From an uncultured Bradyrhizobium sp. (GTDB lineage: Bacteria > Pseudomonadota > Alphaproteobacteria > Rhizobiales > Xanthobacteraceae): a stretch of 64,000 nt of DNA. Positions 8,581 through 17,549 of the stretch are shown in pieces. The stretch lies in the NCBI RefSeq assembly GCF_936943645.1, contig NZ_CAKZJO010000056.1, positions 183,406 through 247,405 of the forward strand. Direction: 5' to 3'. The notes beneath the pieces are model-generated. The model was not told the DNA's origin and ran no database searches. It saw nothing but the letters and a program-made list of their open reading frames with translations. Numbering within the stretch: position 1 is the first letter of the stretch; each line of letters starts with the position of its first letter. The translations under genes and the position numbers were made by a program.

Positions 8581-11430
8581 TTAAGTGAGCGCGTCGTTGA
8601 GCGCCGCATTGAGGGCCGCAAGCCCCTTCTTGAGCCCGCCCTTGAGGTGCACGCGCAATGCGCGCCGGCCGCGTTCGGTCAGCACGTCGAAATCGCCGCG
8701 CGCCTGCGCCGCCTTGATCACGCCGAAGCTGGCCTTCTGGCCGGGCACAGGCAAGTCCTTGACGTCGTCAGCGGTGATCTGGAGGAACACGCCGCTGTCG
8801 GGCCCGCCCTTGTAGGCCTGCCCCGTGGAGTGCAGGAAGCGCGGTCCGAACTCGGCACAGGTCGCGACATGCCGCTTCTCGCGCACCTCGAGCCGCATGG
8901 CCTGCAGCGCATCGATCGTGGCCTTGTCGCGCGCGACATAGCCGAGCAGGGCGACATAGTCGCCGTCGCCCGAGCGTGACAGATGTGCCTTCAGCCAGGA
9001 TCCGAGATCGCCATTGGCGCCGGCGGCGCGCAGCGCCGTGGCGTTGGCGTCATCGGTGTAGAGATCGGCCTCATCAGTGCTCACCACCGGCTTCTCCGCC
9101 GGCAACGCGCCGGTCTTCTCGAACGATGCCGTGAGCTCGCGGGTCTTGATCTTGGCCGCTTCGACGTCCGGCTGATCGAACGGGTTGATGCCGAGGATCG
9201 AGCCCGCAACCGCCGTTGCCATCTCGAAACGGAAGAACTCCTGGCCGAGATGGTCGATCGACTTCATGACGATGCGCACGACGGGATGGCCTGCGGCCTC
9301 GACCCCGGCAAGGGCCGAATCATGCGCCGCGTCCGCCTCGCCCTCGATGCGAATGTCGATGAAGAAGCGGTCGTTGCCGTAGACGGAAGGGTCGCCCAGC
9401 GGCTCGCCCTCGATCGGGATCAGGCCCTTGCCTTCCTTGCCGGTCGATTCCGCGATCAGCTGCTCGGCCCAGGCGCCGAAATCGGCGATCTTCTTCGACG
9501 CCAGGATCGTCACCTTGTCGCGGCCTTCGAGCCCGGCGAGGCCCATGGCAAGGCCGAGCTGCACGCCGGGGTTTTCACTCGGCGGTACGTCCGGTCCGCA
9601 GGAGCGGGCCATGGAGAGCGCATGCTTGACGAAGGTCTTGACGTCGATGCCGGCCGTTGCCGCCGGCACCAGGCCGAACGGCGAGAGCACCGAATAGCGG
9701 CCGCCGATCGAGGGCTCGCCATGGAAGATGCGGGCGTAATTCAGCTTCCTGGCGGCCTTCTCCAGCGACGAGCCGGGATCGGTCACCGCGATGAAGCGGT
9801 GGCCGGTCTTCACCTTGGGCCCGACCGCCTTGGCAACCTGCTGGTGGAAATAGTCCTTCATCGCGTTCGGCTCGGTGGTGCCGCCCGACTTGCTGGAGAC
9901 GATGAACACGGTGTTGGCGATGTCGATCTTCGCCTCCATCGCCCGGACCTGTGCCGGATCGGTCGAATCCAGCACATGCAGCTTGGGGAAGCCGGGCTTC
10001 TTGCCGAAGGTCTCGGCCAGCACCTCGGGCCCGAGGCTCGATCCGCCCATGCCGAGCACGACGGCGTCCGAGAATTTCTGGCCCTTCACGCGGCCGGCAT
10101 AGTCCTCGTAATCGGCGACGTCGGCCTTGGCGGCGCTGTCGAGCCAGCCGAGCCATTTGTCCTCGTCGGCGCCGGTCCAGACCGATTTGTCGCGCTGCCA
10201 CAGCCGGCGGATCTTGGCCGCTGCGCGCCATTCCTCGGTGCTCTTGACGACGGCCTTGCCGAGCCCGTCGCCGAGTGAGAGAGACTGGTGGTCGATCGTC
10301 GGCCCCAGCACGGTGGCGCGCTTGTGGGCGACCGCGCCGTAGAGCTTGTCGGCGGCATCCGCGAACAGCTTGACGCCGTCCTTGACCAGCTCCTCGGTAA
10401 TGGCATCGAGCGAGATGCCGGAGCGCTCCAGCTCCTCCAGCACGCGCCTCGCGTCGTCGACGTTCTCCTCCAGGCTGTCGCGCGGCTTGCCGTGGTCGCG
10501 GAAGGCATCCAGTGTTGCCGGCGGCACGGTGTTGATGGTGTCGGGGCCGATCAGCTCCTCGACATAGAGGACGTCGCTGTAGTCCTTGTTCTTGGTACCG
10601 GTCGAGGCCCACAGCATGCGCTGCGGCTTGGCGCCCTTGGCGGCAAGCTTGTCCCAGCGCGGACCCGAGAACAGGCGCTTGTAGTCCTGATAGGCAACCT
10701 TGGCGTTGGCGATCGCAACCTTGCCCTTGAGCGCGGCAAGCCGCTCCTTCTCGGACGGATCGTTGGCGCGGGCGATCTTTTCGTCGAGCTGTTTGTCCAC
10801 GACCGAGTCGATGCGGCTCACGAAGAAGCTCGCGACGCTCGCGACATGCGAGGGGTCACCGCCGCCGGTGACGTATTTTTCGAGGCCGGCGATGTAGGCC
10901 TCGGCGACCTGGAGGTAGACCGCCTTGGAGAACAGCAGCGTGATGTTGATGCTGATGCCGTCGCCGATCAGCGTCTCGATCGCCGGCAGGCCCTCGGGCG
11001 TTGCCGGCACCTTCACCATCAGGTTCTTGCGGTCAACGTCCTTCCAGAGCCGCCGCGCCTCGGCCACGGTGCCCGCGGTATCCATGGCGAGATAGGGCGA
11101 GACCTCCAGGCTGACATAGCCGTCGCCGCCTTTGAGGCGGTCATAGACCGGGCGCAGCACGTCGGCGGCGTTCTGGATGTCCTCGACCGCGACGGCCTCG
11201 AACAGGTCGGCCACGGTCCGGTCGCCGCGCTTCAGCGCCTTGCCGATCGGGGCGTCGTACTCGTCGGAGCTGCCGATCGCCTTCTCGAAGATCGAGGGAT
11301 TGGAGGTGACGCCCTTGACGCCGTCGGTGTCGATCAGCCGCTTCAGGTCGCCCTTGGCGATGAAGCCACGGGCCAGGAAGTCCAGCCAGACGGCTTGTCC
11401 GTGCTTTTCCAGTTCTTTGACGGGATTCAT
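8581..11430 (-). CDS. Bifunctional transaldolase / glucose-6-phosphate isomerase fusion
   Basis: A natural fusion of 949 residues. Residues 1 to about 360 are transaldolase, with VTSNPSIFEKA (41-51) and the Schiff-base Lys140 in MVKVPATPEG. From about 370 to the end is phosphoglucose isomerase, with GMGGSSLGPEVL and SSKSGGTTEPN forming the phosphate-binding site. One polypeptide would therefore link the non-oxidative pentose-phosphate pathway to fructose-6-phosphate/glucose-6-phosphate exchange. It is first in the minus-strand operon, ahead of gnd, zwf, pgl and gntK. Such Tal-Pgi fusions are known in Bradyrhizobium and other bacteria. The ATG at 11430 has only a distant GGAG upstream. Confidence 0.94.
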   Translation of the reverse strand: MNPVKELEKHGQAVWLDFLARGFIAKGDLKRLIDTDGVKGVTSNPSIFEKAIGSSDEYDAPIGKALKRGDRTVADLFEAVAVEDIQNAADVLRPVYDRLKGGDGYVSLEVSPYLAMDTAGTVAEARRLWKDVDRKNLMVKVPATPEGLPAIETLIGDGISINITLLFSKAVYLQVAEAYIAGLEKYVTGGGDPSHVASVASFFVSRIDSVVDKQLDEKIARANDPSEKERLAALKGKVAIANAKVAYQDYKRLFSGPRWDKLAAKGAKPQRMLWASTGTKNKDYSDVLYVEELIGPDTINTVPPATLDAFRDHGKPRDSLEENVDDARRVLEELERSGISLDAITEELVKDGVKLFADAADKLYGAVAHKRATVLGPTIDHQSLSLGDGLGKAVVKSTEEWRAAAKIRRLWQRDKSVWTGADEDKWLGWLDSAAKADVADYEDYAGRVKGQKFSDAVVLGMGGSSLGPEVLAETFGKKPGFPKLHVLDSTDPAQVRAMEAKIDIANTVFIVSSKSGGTTEPNAMKDYFHQQVAKAVGPKVKTGHRFIAVTDPGSSLEKAARKLNYARIFHGEPSIGGRYSVLSPFGLVPAATAGIDVKTFVKHALSMARSCGPDVPPSENPGVQLGLAMGLAGLEGRDKVTILASKKIADFGAWAEQLIAESTGKEGKGLIPIEGEPLGDPSVYGNDRFFIDIRIEGEADAAHDSALAGVEAAGHPVVRIVMKSIDHLGQEFFRFEMATAVAGSILGINPFDQPDVEAAKIKTRELTASFEKTGALPAEKPVVSTDEADLYTDDANATALRAAGANGDLGSWLKAHLSRSGDGDYVALLGYVARDKATIDALQAMRLEVREKRHVATCAEFGPRFLHSTGQAYKGGPDSGVFLQITADDVKDLPVPGQKASFGVIKAAQARGDFDVLTERGRRALRVHLKGGLKKGLAALNAALNDALT

Positions 11431-11435
11431 GATGC

Positions 11436-11693
11436 TTATTTATCTCCAAGCCTGCGGGCGAGGGGTTTCCGCGCCGGTCCTGACGCGCTATCCTCTAGCT
11501 TACATGCTCCCGGGAGGGAACCAATCAAGGGTACAGGCGTCATACCCTCCAGTGTAACTCCGTCGCGATCAAGGCGATCCGTTCGGCAGTAGCCGGTGTT
11601 GCGGAAAAAGTCGTTGGCCGAGCGTTCGGCCGGGTCTGGTTGCGTAGCGTCGGCCACTGTGTTCTGCAGCTTGTGGCGACGCGGAGTGCTCAT
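11436..11693 (-). CDS. Possible small hypothetical protein upstream of tal-pgi
   Basis: An 85-residue frame that starts with ATG 11693 and ends five bases before the tal-pgi start. The first half uses G/C-ending codons at a rate like real genes here, but the second half drifts to mixed codon use, and no ribosome-binding site or known domain is seen. It may be a real leader gene of the operon or a chance frame in the 5' region. I recognise no family. Confidence 0.2.
   Translation of the reverse strand: MSTPRRHKLQNTVADATQPDPAERSANDFFRNTGYCRTDRLDRDGVTLEGMTPVPLIGSLPGACKLEDSASGPARKPLARRLGDK
11517..11547 (+). promoter_or_regulatory. Inverted repeat and weak promoter-like site in the 11431-11757 intergenic region
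   Basis: The divergent region between tal-pgi and the next plus-strand gene holds GGGTA-N9-TACCC (11529-11547). It lies just inside a GGAAC-N16-CGTC stretch (11517-11541) that resembles an EcfG promoter with one mismatch in the -10 element. Either could control the plus-strand gene about 210 bases downstream, or the repeat could be an operator for the sugar-phosphate operon. Nothing else stands out in this gap. Confidence 0.2.
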
Positions 11694-11757
11694 CAGCGGA
11701 ATCCGATCCGCCTGATGCATCGTGGCTCGGCCGCGAATGGCCATGCTGGGGGAAAGC

Positions 11758-12387
11758 ATGCACGCGCAAACGGACGGCCTTGCCTTCGCCGTCGCCAACG
11801 GTACGCCACGGGCCGCGCCCGCCGGAGGTGTCGACGCATCCCGCGATCTCGAAATCAGCCCATGTACCACCACGTTGCGGCTGCTGGTCGCGGCGGGCTT
11901 TGCCATGACGCTGGTCGGCGCGACCTTCGCTTTCGACTGGTGGGATGACCTCAGTGATTACGACACGACGGCCGGGGTTGCCGGCGTCGTGGTGTTCGCC
12001 TCCTTGACGATCTGGCTGATCTGGATGCTCCCGACCGACCGGGGAGCGGTGGTGGTGGTCAACCCCTACGGCATCCGCGATCTCCGCATCGGCGATGAAT
12101 TTCTGCCGTGGGACTCGATTGCGGAGATTTCGGCTGAACAATGCCGCGGCCACGACACGATCGTGCTGACGCCGACGCCCGCTCTGCTGCGGCAGCTGCG
12201 CGGCATCCGCAACCTGGCCCGCTGTGCGGAGAACGATCGTATCGTGATCCGGTCGGAGGGGCTGGCGACCGATTTTGAGACAATGCTGCGGGCTTGCCGC
12301 GACGCTCACGCGGCCGGCACGCCGCGCACCGCATTGCAGCAGGAAGATGAACGGGGCACGCAAGGCTTCGCCGTACAAGCGTCATAA
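11758..12387 (+). CDS. Hypothetical membrane protein with PH-like (STM3941-type) domain
   Basis: 209 residues when started at ATG 11758, which has GGGGGAAA just upstream; the frame is open back to a GTG at 11722. Two hydrophobic segments (about residues 39-58 and 72-91) are followed by a domain opening with NPYGIRDLRIGDEFLPWDSI. The same layout, with GIRDTRIADDTISWRSV, is seen in the protein at 22065-22637. This resembles STM3941-like/PH-like membrane proteins, in which the cytosolic domain folds as a small beta barrel. Function is unknown. It is a lone gene, divergent from the pentose-phosphate operon and 300 bases upstream of prkA. Confidence 0.6.
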   Translation: MHAQTDGLAFAVANGTPRAAPAGGVDASRDLEISPCTTTLRLLVAAGFAMTLVGATFAFDWWDDLSDYDTTAGVAGVVVFASLTIWLIWMLPTDRGAVVVVNPYGIRDLRIGDEFLPWDSIAEISAEQCRGHDTIVLTPTPALLRQLRGIRNLARCAENDRIVIRSEGLATDFETMLRACRDAHAAGTPRTALQQEDERGTQGFAVQAS

Positions 12388-12628
12388 GATCGCCGCGCGC
12401 GGATCGCCCTATGTTGCGGTGCCGGAGAGACAAGGCCCCGGTATCGCCCGGATGTGGCGAGCGAGTGACAAATTCTGGAAATGAGCGAAGATAGACAGAG
12501 ATTCGCACAAATTACAGGCAAGTGCCTGTTCGTAATTCAGCGAGTGCCTACCTTGTGCGTTGCGTCGTATCGGCACCCGGGTGTCCAATGATCGTCATGT
12601 GCTCACGCTGATTCGAAAAGCGGCCTGA

Positions 12629-12654
12629 GGAACGGTCCAGTAACTGCTTTCGTT
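12629..12654 (+). promoter_or_regulatory. EcfG (general stress sigma factor) promoter for prkA-yeaH-spoVR
   Basis: GGAAC (12629-12633), a 17-base spacer and CGTT (12651-12654) match exactly the alphaproteobacterial EcfG consensus GGAAC-N16/17-CGTT. The site is about 35 bases upstream of the prkA ATG, leaving a short leader that carries GAGAGGG as ribosome-binding site. I see no other persuasive site in the 301-base gap 12388-12688. The match predicts induction through the PhyR-NepR-EcfG general stress response, whose genes are not in this window. Confidence 0.8.
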
Positions 12655-12688
12655 TCAGCTTGTAGCGGAACTCACGCGGAGAGGGATC

Positions 12689-14632
12689 ATGTACAACGAT
12701 TCTCTATTCAACGCTTTCGCTCGGTCGTTCGAGGCGAGAAGCCAGCACGACATGTCGATGGCGGAATATCTGGAATCGTGTCGAAGCGATCCCATGAAAT
12801 ACGCGAACGCGGCCGAACGACTGCTAGCAGCGATCGGTGAACCCCAGACGATTGACACGGCCAAGGACCCACGCCTTGGCCGTATTTTTTTGAACCGCAC
12901 GATCCGCACCTATCCGGCCTTCGCCGGCTTCTACGGCATGGAAGAAACCATCGAACGCATCGTCGGTTTCTTCCGCCATGCGGCGCAGGGACTCGAAGAG
13001 CGCAAGCAGATCCTCTATCTGCTCGGGCCCGTCGGCGGCGGCAAGTCGTCACTCGCCGAGCGGCTGAAGTCGCTGATGGAAGTGCATCCGATCTACGTGC
13101 TGAAGGCCGGCGACGAGCTCTCGCCGGTGTTCGAGTCACCGCTCAGCCTGTTCGATCCTGATCAGCTCGGCCCGATGCTGGAAGAGAAATACGGCATTCC
13201 GCGCCGGCGCCTCACCGGCCTGATGAGCCCGTGGTGCTACAAGCGCCTTGAAGCCTTCGGCGGCGACATTTCCCAGTTCCGCGTCGCCAAGATCCAGCCG
13301 TCGCGGCTGCGCCAGATCGCGATCGCCAAGACCGAGCCCGGTGACGAGAACAACCAGGACATCTCCTCGCTGGTCGGCAAGGTCGACATCCGCAAGCTCG
13401 AGACCTACGCGCAGAACGATCCCGACGCCTACAGCTATTCCGGCGGCCTCAACCGCGCCAACCAGGGCGTGCTCGAGTTCGTCGAGATGTTCAAGGCGCC
13501 GATCAAGATGCTGCATCCGCTGCTCACCGCGACGCAGGAAGGCAACTATATCGGCACCGAGAACATCGGTGCGATCCCGTTCACCGGCGTAATCCTGGCG
13601 CACTCGAACGAAGCCGAGTGGGCGAGCTTCAAGTCCAACAAGAACAACGAGGCCTTCATCGACCGCATCTGCGTGATCAAGGTGCCTTATTGCCTGCGTA
13701 TCACGGAAGAGCAGAAGATCTACGAGAAGCTGATCCAGGGCTCCGAGCTCGCTTCGGCGCCCTGCGCGCCCTCGACACTGGAGACGCTGGCGCGGTTCTC
13801 GGTGATGTCGCGCCTGCGCAAGCACGAGAATTCCACGGTGTTCGCCAAGATGCGGGTCTACGACGGCGAAAGCCTGAAAGAGTCCGATCCGAAGGCGCGC
13901 AGCGTCCAGGAATATCGCGACGCCGCCGGCGTCGACGAGGGCATGGACGGCGTCTCCACCCGCTTCGCCTTCAAGATCCTGGCTGCGACCTTCAACCACG
14001 ATCCGCAGGAGGTCGCCGCCGATGCCGTGCACCTGATGTACGCGCTGGAGCAGTCGATCCGCCGCGAGCAGCTGCCCGAGGAAGTCGAAAAGCGATATCT
14101 CGAATTCATCAAGGCCGACCTTGCCCCGCGCTACGCCGAGTTCATCGGTAACGAGATCCAGAAGGCCTATCTGGAATCCTACTCGGATTACGGCCAGAAC
14201 CTGTTCGACCGCTACGTCGACTATGCGGACGCCTGGATCGAGGACCAGGACTTCAAGGATCCCGACACCGGTCAGCTGCTCGATCGCGAACTTTTGAACC
14301 AGGAATTGACGAAAATCGAGAAGCCGGCGGGCATCGCCAACCCCAAGGACTTCCGCAACGAGGTCGTCAAATTCTCGTTACGCTCCCGGGCCCAGAACGG
14401 CGGCAAAAATCCGACCTGGACCTCCTACGAGAAGATTCGCGACGTGATCGAAAAGAGGATATTCTCGCAAGTCGAGGACCTGCTTCCGGTCATCTCCTTC
14501 GGGTCGAAGAAGGACGGCGAGACGGAGAAGAAACACGGCGAGTTCGTCGCACGCATGGTGGAGCGCGGCTACACCGAGCGTCAGGTTCGCCGGCTCGTCG
14601 AATGGTACATGCGCGTGAAGCAGGCCGGTTGA
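12689..14632 (+). CDS. prkA: PrkA-family serine protein kinase / AAA+ protein
   Basis: Homologue of E. coli YeaG and Bacillus PrkA: a cytoplasmic 74-kDa protein with an N-terminal AAA+ domain and a C-terminal kinase-like domain. The Walker A motif GPVGGGKSS is at residues 113-121, and 647 residues is the family length. Family members act in nutrient and stationary-phase stress; both protein kinase and AAA+ ATPase/protease activities have been reported. It is the first gene of a prkA-yeaH-spoVR operon, 25 bases ahead of yeaH, and the EcfG promoter at 12629-12654 makes it a predicted general-stress gene. Confidence 0.95.
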   Translation: MYNDSLFNAFARSFEARSQHDMSMAEYLESCRSDPMKYANAAERLLAAIGEPQTIDTAKDPRLGRIFLNRTIRTYPAFAGFYGMEETIERIVGFFRHAAQGLEERKQILYLLGPVGGGKSSLAERLKSLMEVHPIYVLKAGDELSPVFESPLSLFDPDQLGPMLEEKYGIPRRRLTGLMSPWCYKRLEAFGGDISQFRVAKIQPSRLRQIAIAKTEPGDENNQDISSLVGKVDIRKLETYAQNDPDAYSYSGGLNRANQGVLEFVEMFKAPIKMLHPLLTATQEGNYIGTENIGAIPFTGVILAHSNEAEWASFKSNKNNEAFIDRICVIKVPYCLRITEEQKIYEKLIQGSELASAPCAPSTLETLARFSVMSRLRKHENSTVFAKMRVYDGESLKESDPKARSVQEYRDAAGVDEGMDGVSTRFAFKILAATFNHDPQEVAADAVHLMYALEQSIRREQLPEEVEKRYLEFIKADLAPRYAEFIGNEIQKAYLESYSDYGQNLFDRYVDYADAWIEDQDFKDPDTGQLLDRELLNQELTKIEKPAGIANPKDFRNEVVKFSLRSRAQNGGKNPTWTSYEKIRDVIEKRIFSQVEDLLPVISFGSKKDGETEKKHGEFVARMVERGYTERQVRRLVEWYMRVKQAG

Positions 14633-14657
14633 GGCGGAGTGGGAGGCGAATGGTAAA

Positions 14658-15941
14658 GTGCCCATTCACATCATTGACAGGCGCCTGAATCCGGGCGGCA
14701 AGAGTCTTGAGAACCGCCAGCGGTTCTTGCGTCGGGCCAAATCCCTGGTGCAGGGCGCCGTCAAGAAGACCTCGCAGGAACGCGACATCAAGGACGTCCT
14801 GGAGGGGGGCGAAGTCACGATCCCCCTCGACGGCATGCACGAGCCGCGCTTCCGCCGCGAAGGCGGAACGCGGGACATGGTGCTGCCCGGGAACAAGAAG
14901 TTCATCGAGGGCGACTATCTCCAGCGCTCCGGCCAGGGCAGCGCCAAGGATTCCGGTCCGGGCGAGGGCGACAGCGAGGACGCGTTCCGCTTTGTGCTCT
15001 CCCGCGACGAGTTCGTCGATCTCTTCCTCGATGATCTCGAGCTGCCTGACCTCGCCAAGCGCAAGATCGCGCAGACCGAGAGCGAAGGCATCCAGCGCGC
15101 CGGCTACACCACGTCGGGCTCGCCCGCCAACATCTCGGTCAGCCGCACGGTGCGGCTCGCGCTCGCCCGCCGCATCGCGCTCAAGCGTCCCCGCAAGGAC
15201 GAGATCGAGGAGCTGGAAGCCGCGATCGCCGCCTGCACCGACGAGGACGAACGCGAGGTGTTGCTCGCCCAGCTCGAAAAGCTGAAGGCGAAGACCAAGC
15301 GCATTCCCTTCATCGATCCGCTCGACATCCGCTACCGCCGCTTCGAGACAGTGCCAAAGCCGGTGGCGCAGGCGGTGATGTTCTGCCTGATGGACGTCTC
15401 CGGCTCGATGTCCGAGCACATGAAGGATCTCGCCAAGCGCTTCTACATGCTGCTCTACGTGTTCCTGAAGCGCCGCTACAAGCACGTCGAGATCGTCTTC
15501 ATCCGCCACACCGACCGCGCCGAGGAAGTCGACGAGCAGACCTTCTTCTACGGCCCGGCCTCGGGCGGCACGCTGGTCTCCAGCGCGCTGCAGGCGATGC
15601 ACGAGATCGTGCGCGAGCGCTTCAGTCCCGCGGACTGGAACATCTATGCCGCGCAAGCCTCCGACGGCGACAATTCCTATTCCGACGGCGAGCTCACCGG
15701 CATGCTGCTGACCGACAAGATCCTGCCGGTCTGTCAGTTCTTTGCCTATCTCGAGGTCGGGGAATCCGGCGGCAGTGCCTTCGACCTGTCCGACTCCTCG
15801 CTCTGGAGTCTCTACGAGCGCCTGCGCAACAGCGGCGCACCGCTCTCGATGCGCAAGGTCTCCGAGCGCAGCGAGATTTTTCCGGTGTTCCACGACCTGT
15901 TCCAGCGCCGCGAAACTGTTCAGGAGAAAGCCGCTCCATGA
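14658..15941 (+). CDS. yeaH: YeaH/YhbH family (UPF0229) VWA-domain protein
   Basis: 427 residues, starting at GTG 14658. The N-terminal half is highly charged; the C-terminal half is a von Willebrand A-like domain whose metal site reads MDVSGSM at about 245-251. In Bacillus and enterobacteria this protein is encoded between the PrkA/YeaG kinase and SpoVR/YcgB and is needed with them for stress survival or sporulation. The stop codon overlaps the ATG of spoVR (ATGA), showing tight coupling. Biochemical role is unknown. Confidence 0.92.
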   Translation: MPIHIIDRRLNPGGKSLENRQRFLRRAKSLVQGAVKKTSQERDIKDVLEGGEVTIPLDGMHEPRFRREGGTRDMVLPGNKKFIEGDYLQRSGQGSAKDSGPGEGDSEDAFRFVLSRDEFVDLFLDDLELPDLAKRKIAQTESEGIQRAGYTTSGSPANISVSRTVRLALARRIALKRPRKDEIEELEAAIAACTDEDEREVLLAQLEKLKAKTKRIPFIDPLDIRYRRFETVPKPVAQAVMFCLMDVSGSMSEHMKDLAKRFYMLLYVFLKRRYKHVEIVFIRHTDRAEEVDEQTFFYGPASGGTLVSSALQAMHEIVRERFSPADWNIYAAQASDGDNSYSDGELTGMLLTDKILPVCQFFAYLEVGESGGSAFDLSDSSLWSLYERLRNSGAPLSMRKVSERSEIFPVFHDLFQRRETVQEKAAP

Positions 15942-17476
15942 CGGAACGATTGTTCGAAGGCGCCGATTGGGATTTCCACACCTTGCAGCGCATCACCGAT
16001 GCCTGCGAGACGGTGGCATTGAAGGATCTCGGGCTCGACGTCTATCCGAACCAGATCGAGGTCATCACCGCCGAGCAGATGCTGGATGCCTATTCGTCGG
16101 TCGGCATGCCCTTGTTCTATAAGCACTGGTCGTTCGGCAAGCAATTCGCCTATCACGAGGCGTCCTACCGCAAGGGTCTGATGGGTCTCGCCTATGAAAT
16201 CGTGATCAACTCCTCGCCCTGCATCTCCTACCTCATGGAAGAGAACACGGCGACGATGCAGACCCTGGTGATCGCCCACGCCGCCTTCGGCCACAACCAC
16301 TTCTTCAAGAACAACTATCTGTTCAAGCAGTGGACCGATGCGGAAGGAATTCTGGACTATCTCGACTTCGCCAAGAACTACGTCATGCAGTGCGAGGAGC
16401 GCTACGGCCGCATCGAGGTCGAGCGTACCCTCGATGCTGCGCACGCCCTGATGTCGCATGGCATCGACCGCTATCCCGGCAAGAAGACACTGGATTTGCG
16501 CGCCGAGGAGAAGCGGGCAGGGCGCCGCCGTCAGCACGAGGAGGAGGTCTTCAACGACCTCTGGCGCACCGTGCCGGCCGGCAAGAGCAAGAGCCGCTCT
16601 GCGCTGTCAGTCGAGCGCCGCCGCAAGCTGCTCGGCCTGCCGCAGGAAAACCTGCTCTACTTCCTGGAGAAGAGCGCGCCGCGGCTGGCGCCCTGGCAGC
16701 GCGAGCTGTTGCGCATCGTCCGCCACATCGCGCAATATTTCTATCCGCAGAGCCAGACCAAGGTGATGAACGAGGGGACGGCCACCTACGTCCACTATCG
16801 CATCATGACCAAGCTGCATCAGCAGGGTCGCATCACCGACGGCAATTTCCTCGAATTCCTGGGATCGCACACCAACGTGGTGTTCCAGCCCGAATTCGAC
16901 GACCCGCGCTTCTCCGGCTTCAATCCCTATGCGCTCGGCTTTGCCGTGATGCAGGACATCGAGCGCATCGTCACCAATCCGGAAGACGAGGACCGCGAGT
17001 GGTTCCCCGACATCGCCGGCAAGGGCGACGTCATGGGCGTGCTGCGCGACGTCTGGGCCAATTACCGCGACGAGAGCTTCATCGGCCAGTTCCTGAGTCC
17101 CAAATTGATGCGGCACTTCCGCATGTTCCACCTGCACGACGATCCCGAGGAGCGCGCCGGCATCCGCGTCGATGCGATCCACGACGAGCGCGGCTTCCGC
17201 CGCGTTCGCCGCGAGCTGGCGCGGCAGCACGATGTCGGCTTCATCGACGCCAATATCGAGGTGGTCGACGTCGATCTCTCCGGCGACCGCCGGCTGATCC
17301 TGCACCACCACGTCATCAAGGGCTCGCAGCTCAACGAGACCGACGCCAAGCGGGTTCTGCAGCATCTCGCCGATCTCTGGACCTACGACGTCTCGCTGAT
17401 CGAAGTCGACGCCAACGACAAGGTTTTGCGCGAGTATGTGGTGAGCCCGCGCCCGATTCCCGCCGCGGTGGCGTGA
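15938..17476 (+). CDS. SpoVR family protein
   Basis: 512 residues, the usual length for SpoVR/YcgB. Family blocks include an N-terminal YPNQIEVI, the AHAAFGHNHFFKNNYLF stretch and a conserved NEGTATYVHYRIM segment. The latter two hold His and Glu residues that look like metal ligands (inference from spacing). In E. coli and Pseudomonas the SpoVR protein works in the same complex or pathway as YeaG and YeaH. It is the last gene of the EcfG-controlled operon here, and its start overlaps the yeaH stop by four bases. Confidence 0.94.
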   Translation: MTERLFEGADWDFHTLQRITDACETVALKDLGLDVYPNQIEVITAEQMLDAYSSVGMPLFYKHWSFGKQFAYHEASYRKGLMGLAYEIVINSSPCISYLMEENTATMQTLVIAHAAFGHNHFFKNNYLFKQWTDAEGILDYLDFAKNYVMQCEERYGRIEVERTLDAAHALMSHGIDRYPGKKTLDLRAEEKRAGRRRQHEEEVFNDLWRTVPAGKSKSRSALSVERRRKLLGLPQENLLYFLEKSAPRLAPWQRELLRIVRHIAQYFYPQSQTKVMNEGTATYVHYRIMTKLHQQGRITDGNFLEFLGSHTNVVFQPEFDDPRFSGFNPYALGFAVMQDIERIVTNPEDEDREWFPDIAGKGDVMGVLRDVWANYRDESFIGQFLSPKLMRHFRMFHLHDDPEERAGIRVDAIHDERGFRRVRRELARQHDVGFIDANIEVVDVDLSGDRRLILHHHVIKGSQLNETDAKRVLQHLADLWTYDVSLIEVDANDKVLREYVVSPRPIPAAVA

Positions 17477-17529
17477 GGGCGGCTTCTTTATGCGGGGATG
17501 AAACCCAACTGGCGCACCGGTGAAGGTGC

Positions 17530-17549
17530 GTTCCCTCTCCCCTTGTGGG
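17530..17549. repeat. Left half of a palindromic repeat split by the IS element
   Basis: GTTCCCTCTCCCCTTGTGGG precedes the insertion sequence, and GGGAGGGCTGGGGAGAGGGG continues after it at 19002-19021 (overlapping the target duplication). Joined, they form one CTCTCCCC...GGGGAGAG palindromic intergenic repeat, and an inverse copy lies at 19097-19134. The last 11 bases (17539-17549) are the left target-site duplication CCCCTTGTGGG. Confidence 0.8.

Noticed and set aside
11517..11541. Second EcfG promoter for the gene at 11758
   Set aside because: GGAAC-N16-CGTC has one mismatch in the -10 part and would leave a leader over 210 bases; listed only as a low-confidence site.
16607..17365. Minus-strand frame of 252 codons within spoVR
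   Set aside because: Lies wholly opposite a conserved SpoVR protein and has no recognisable domain.
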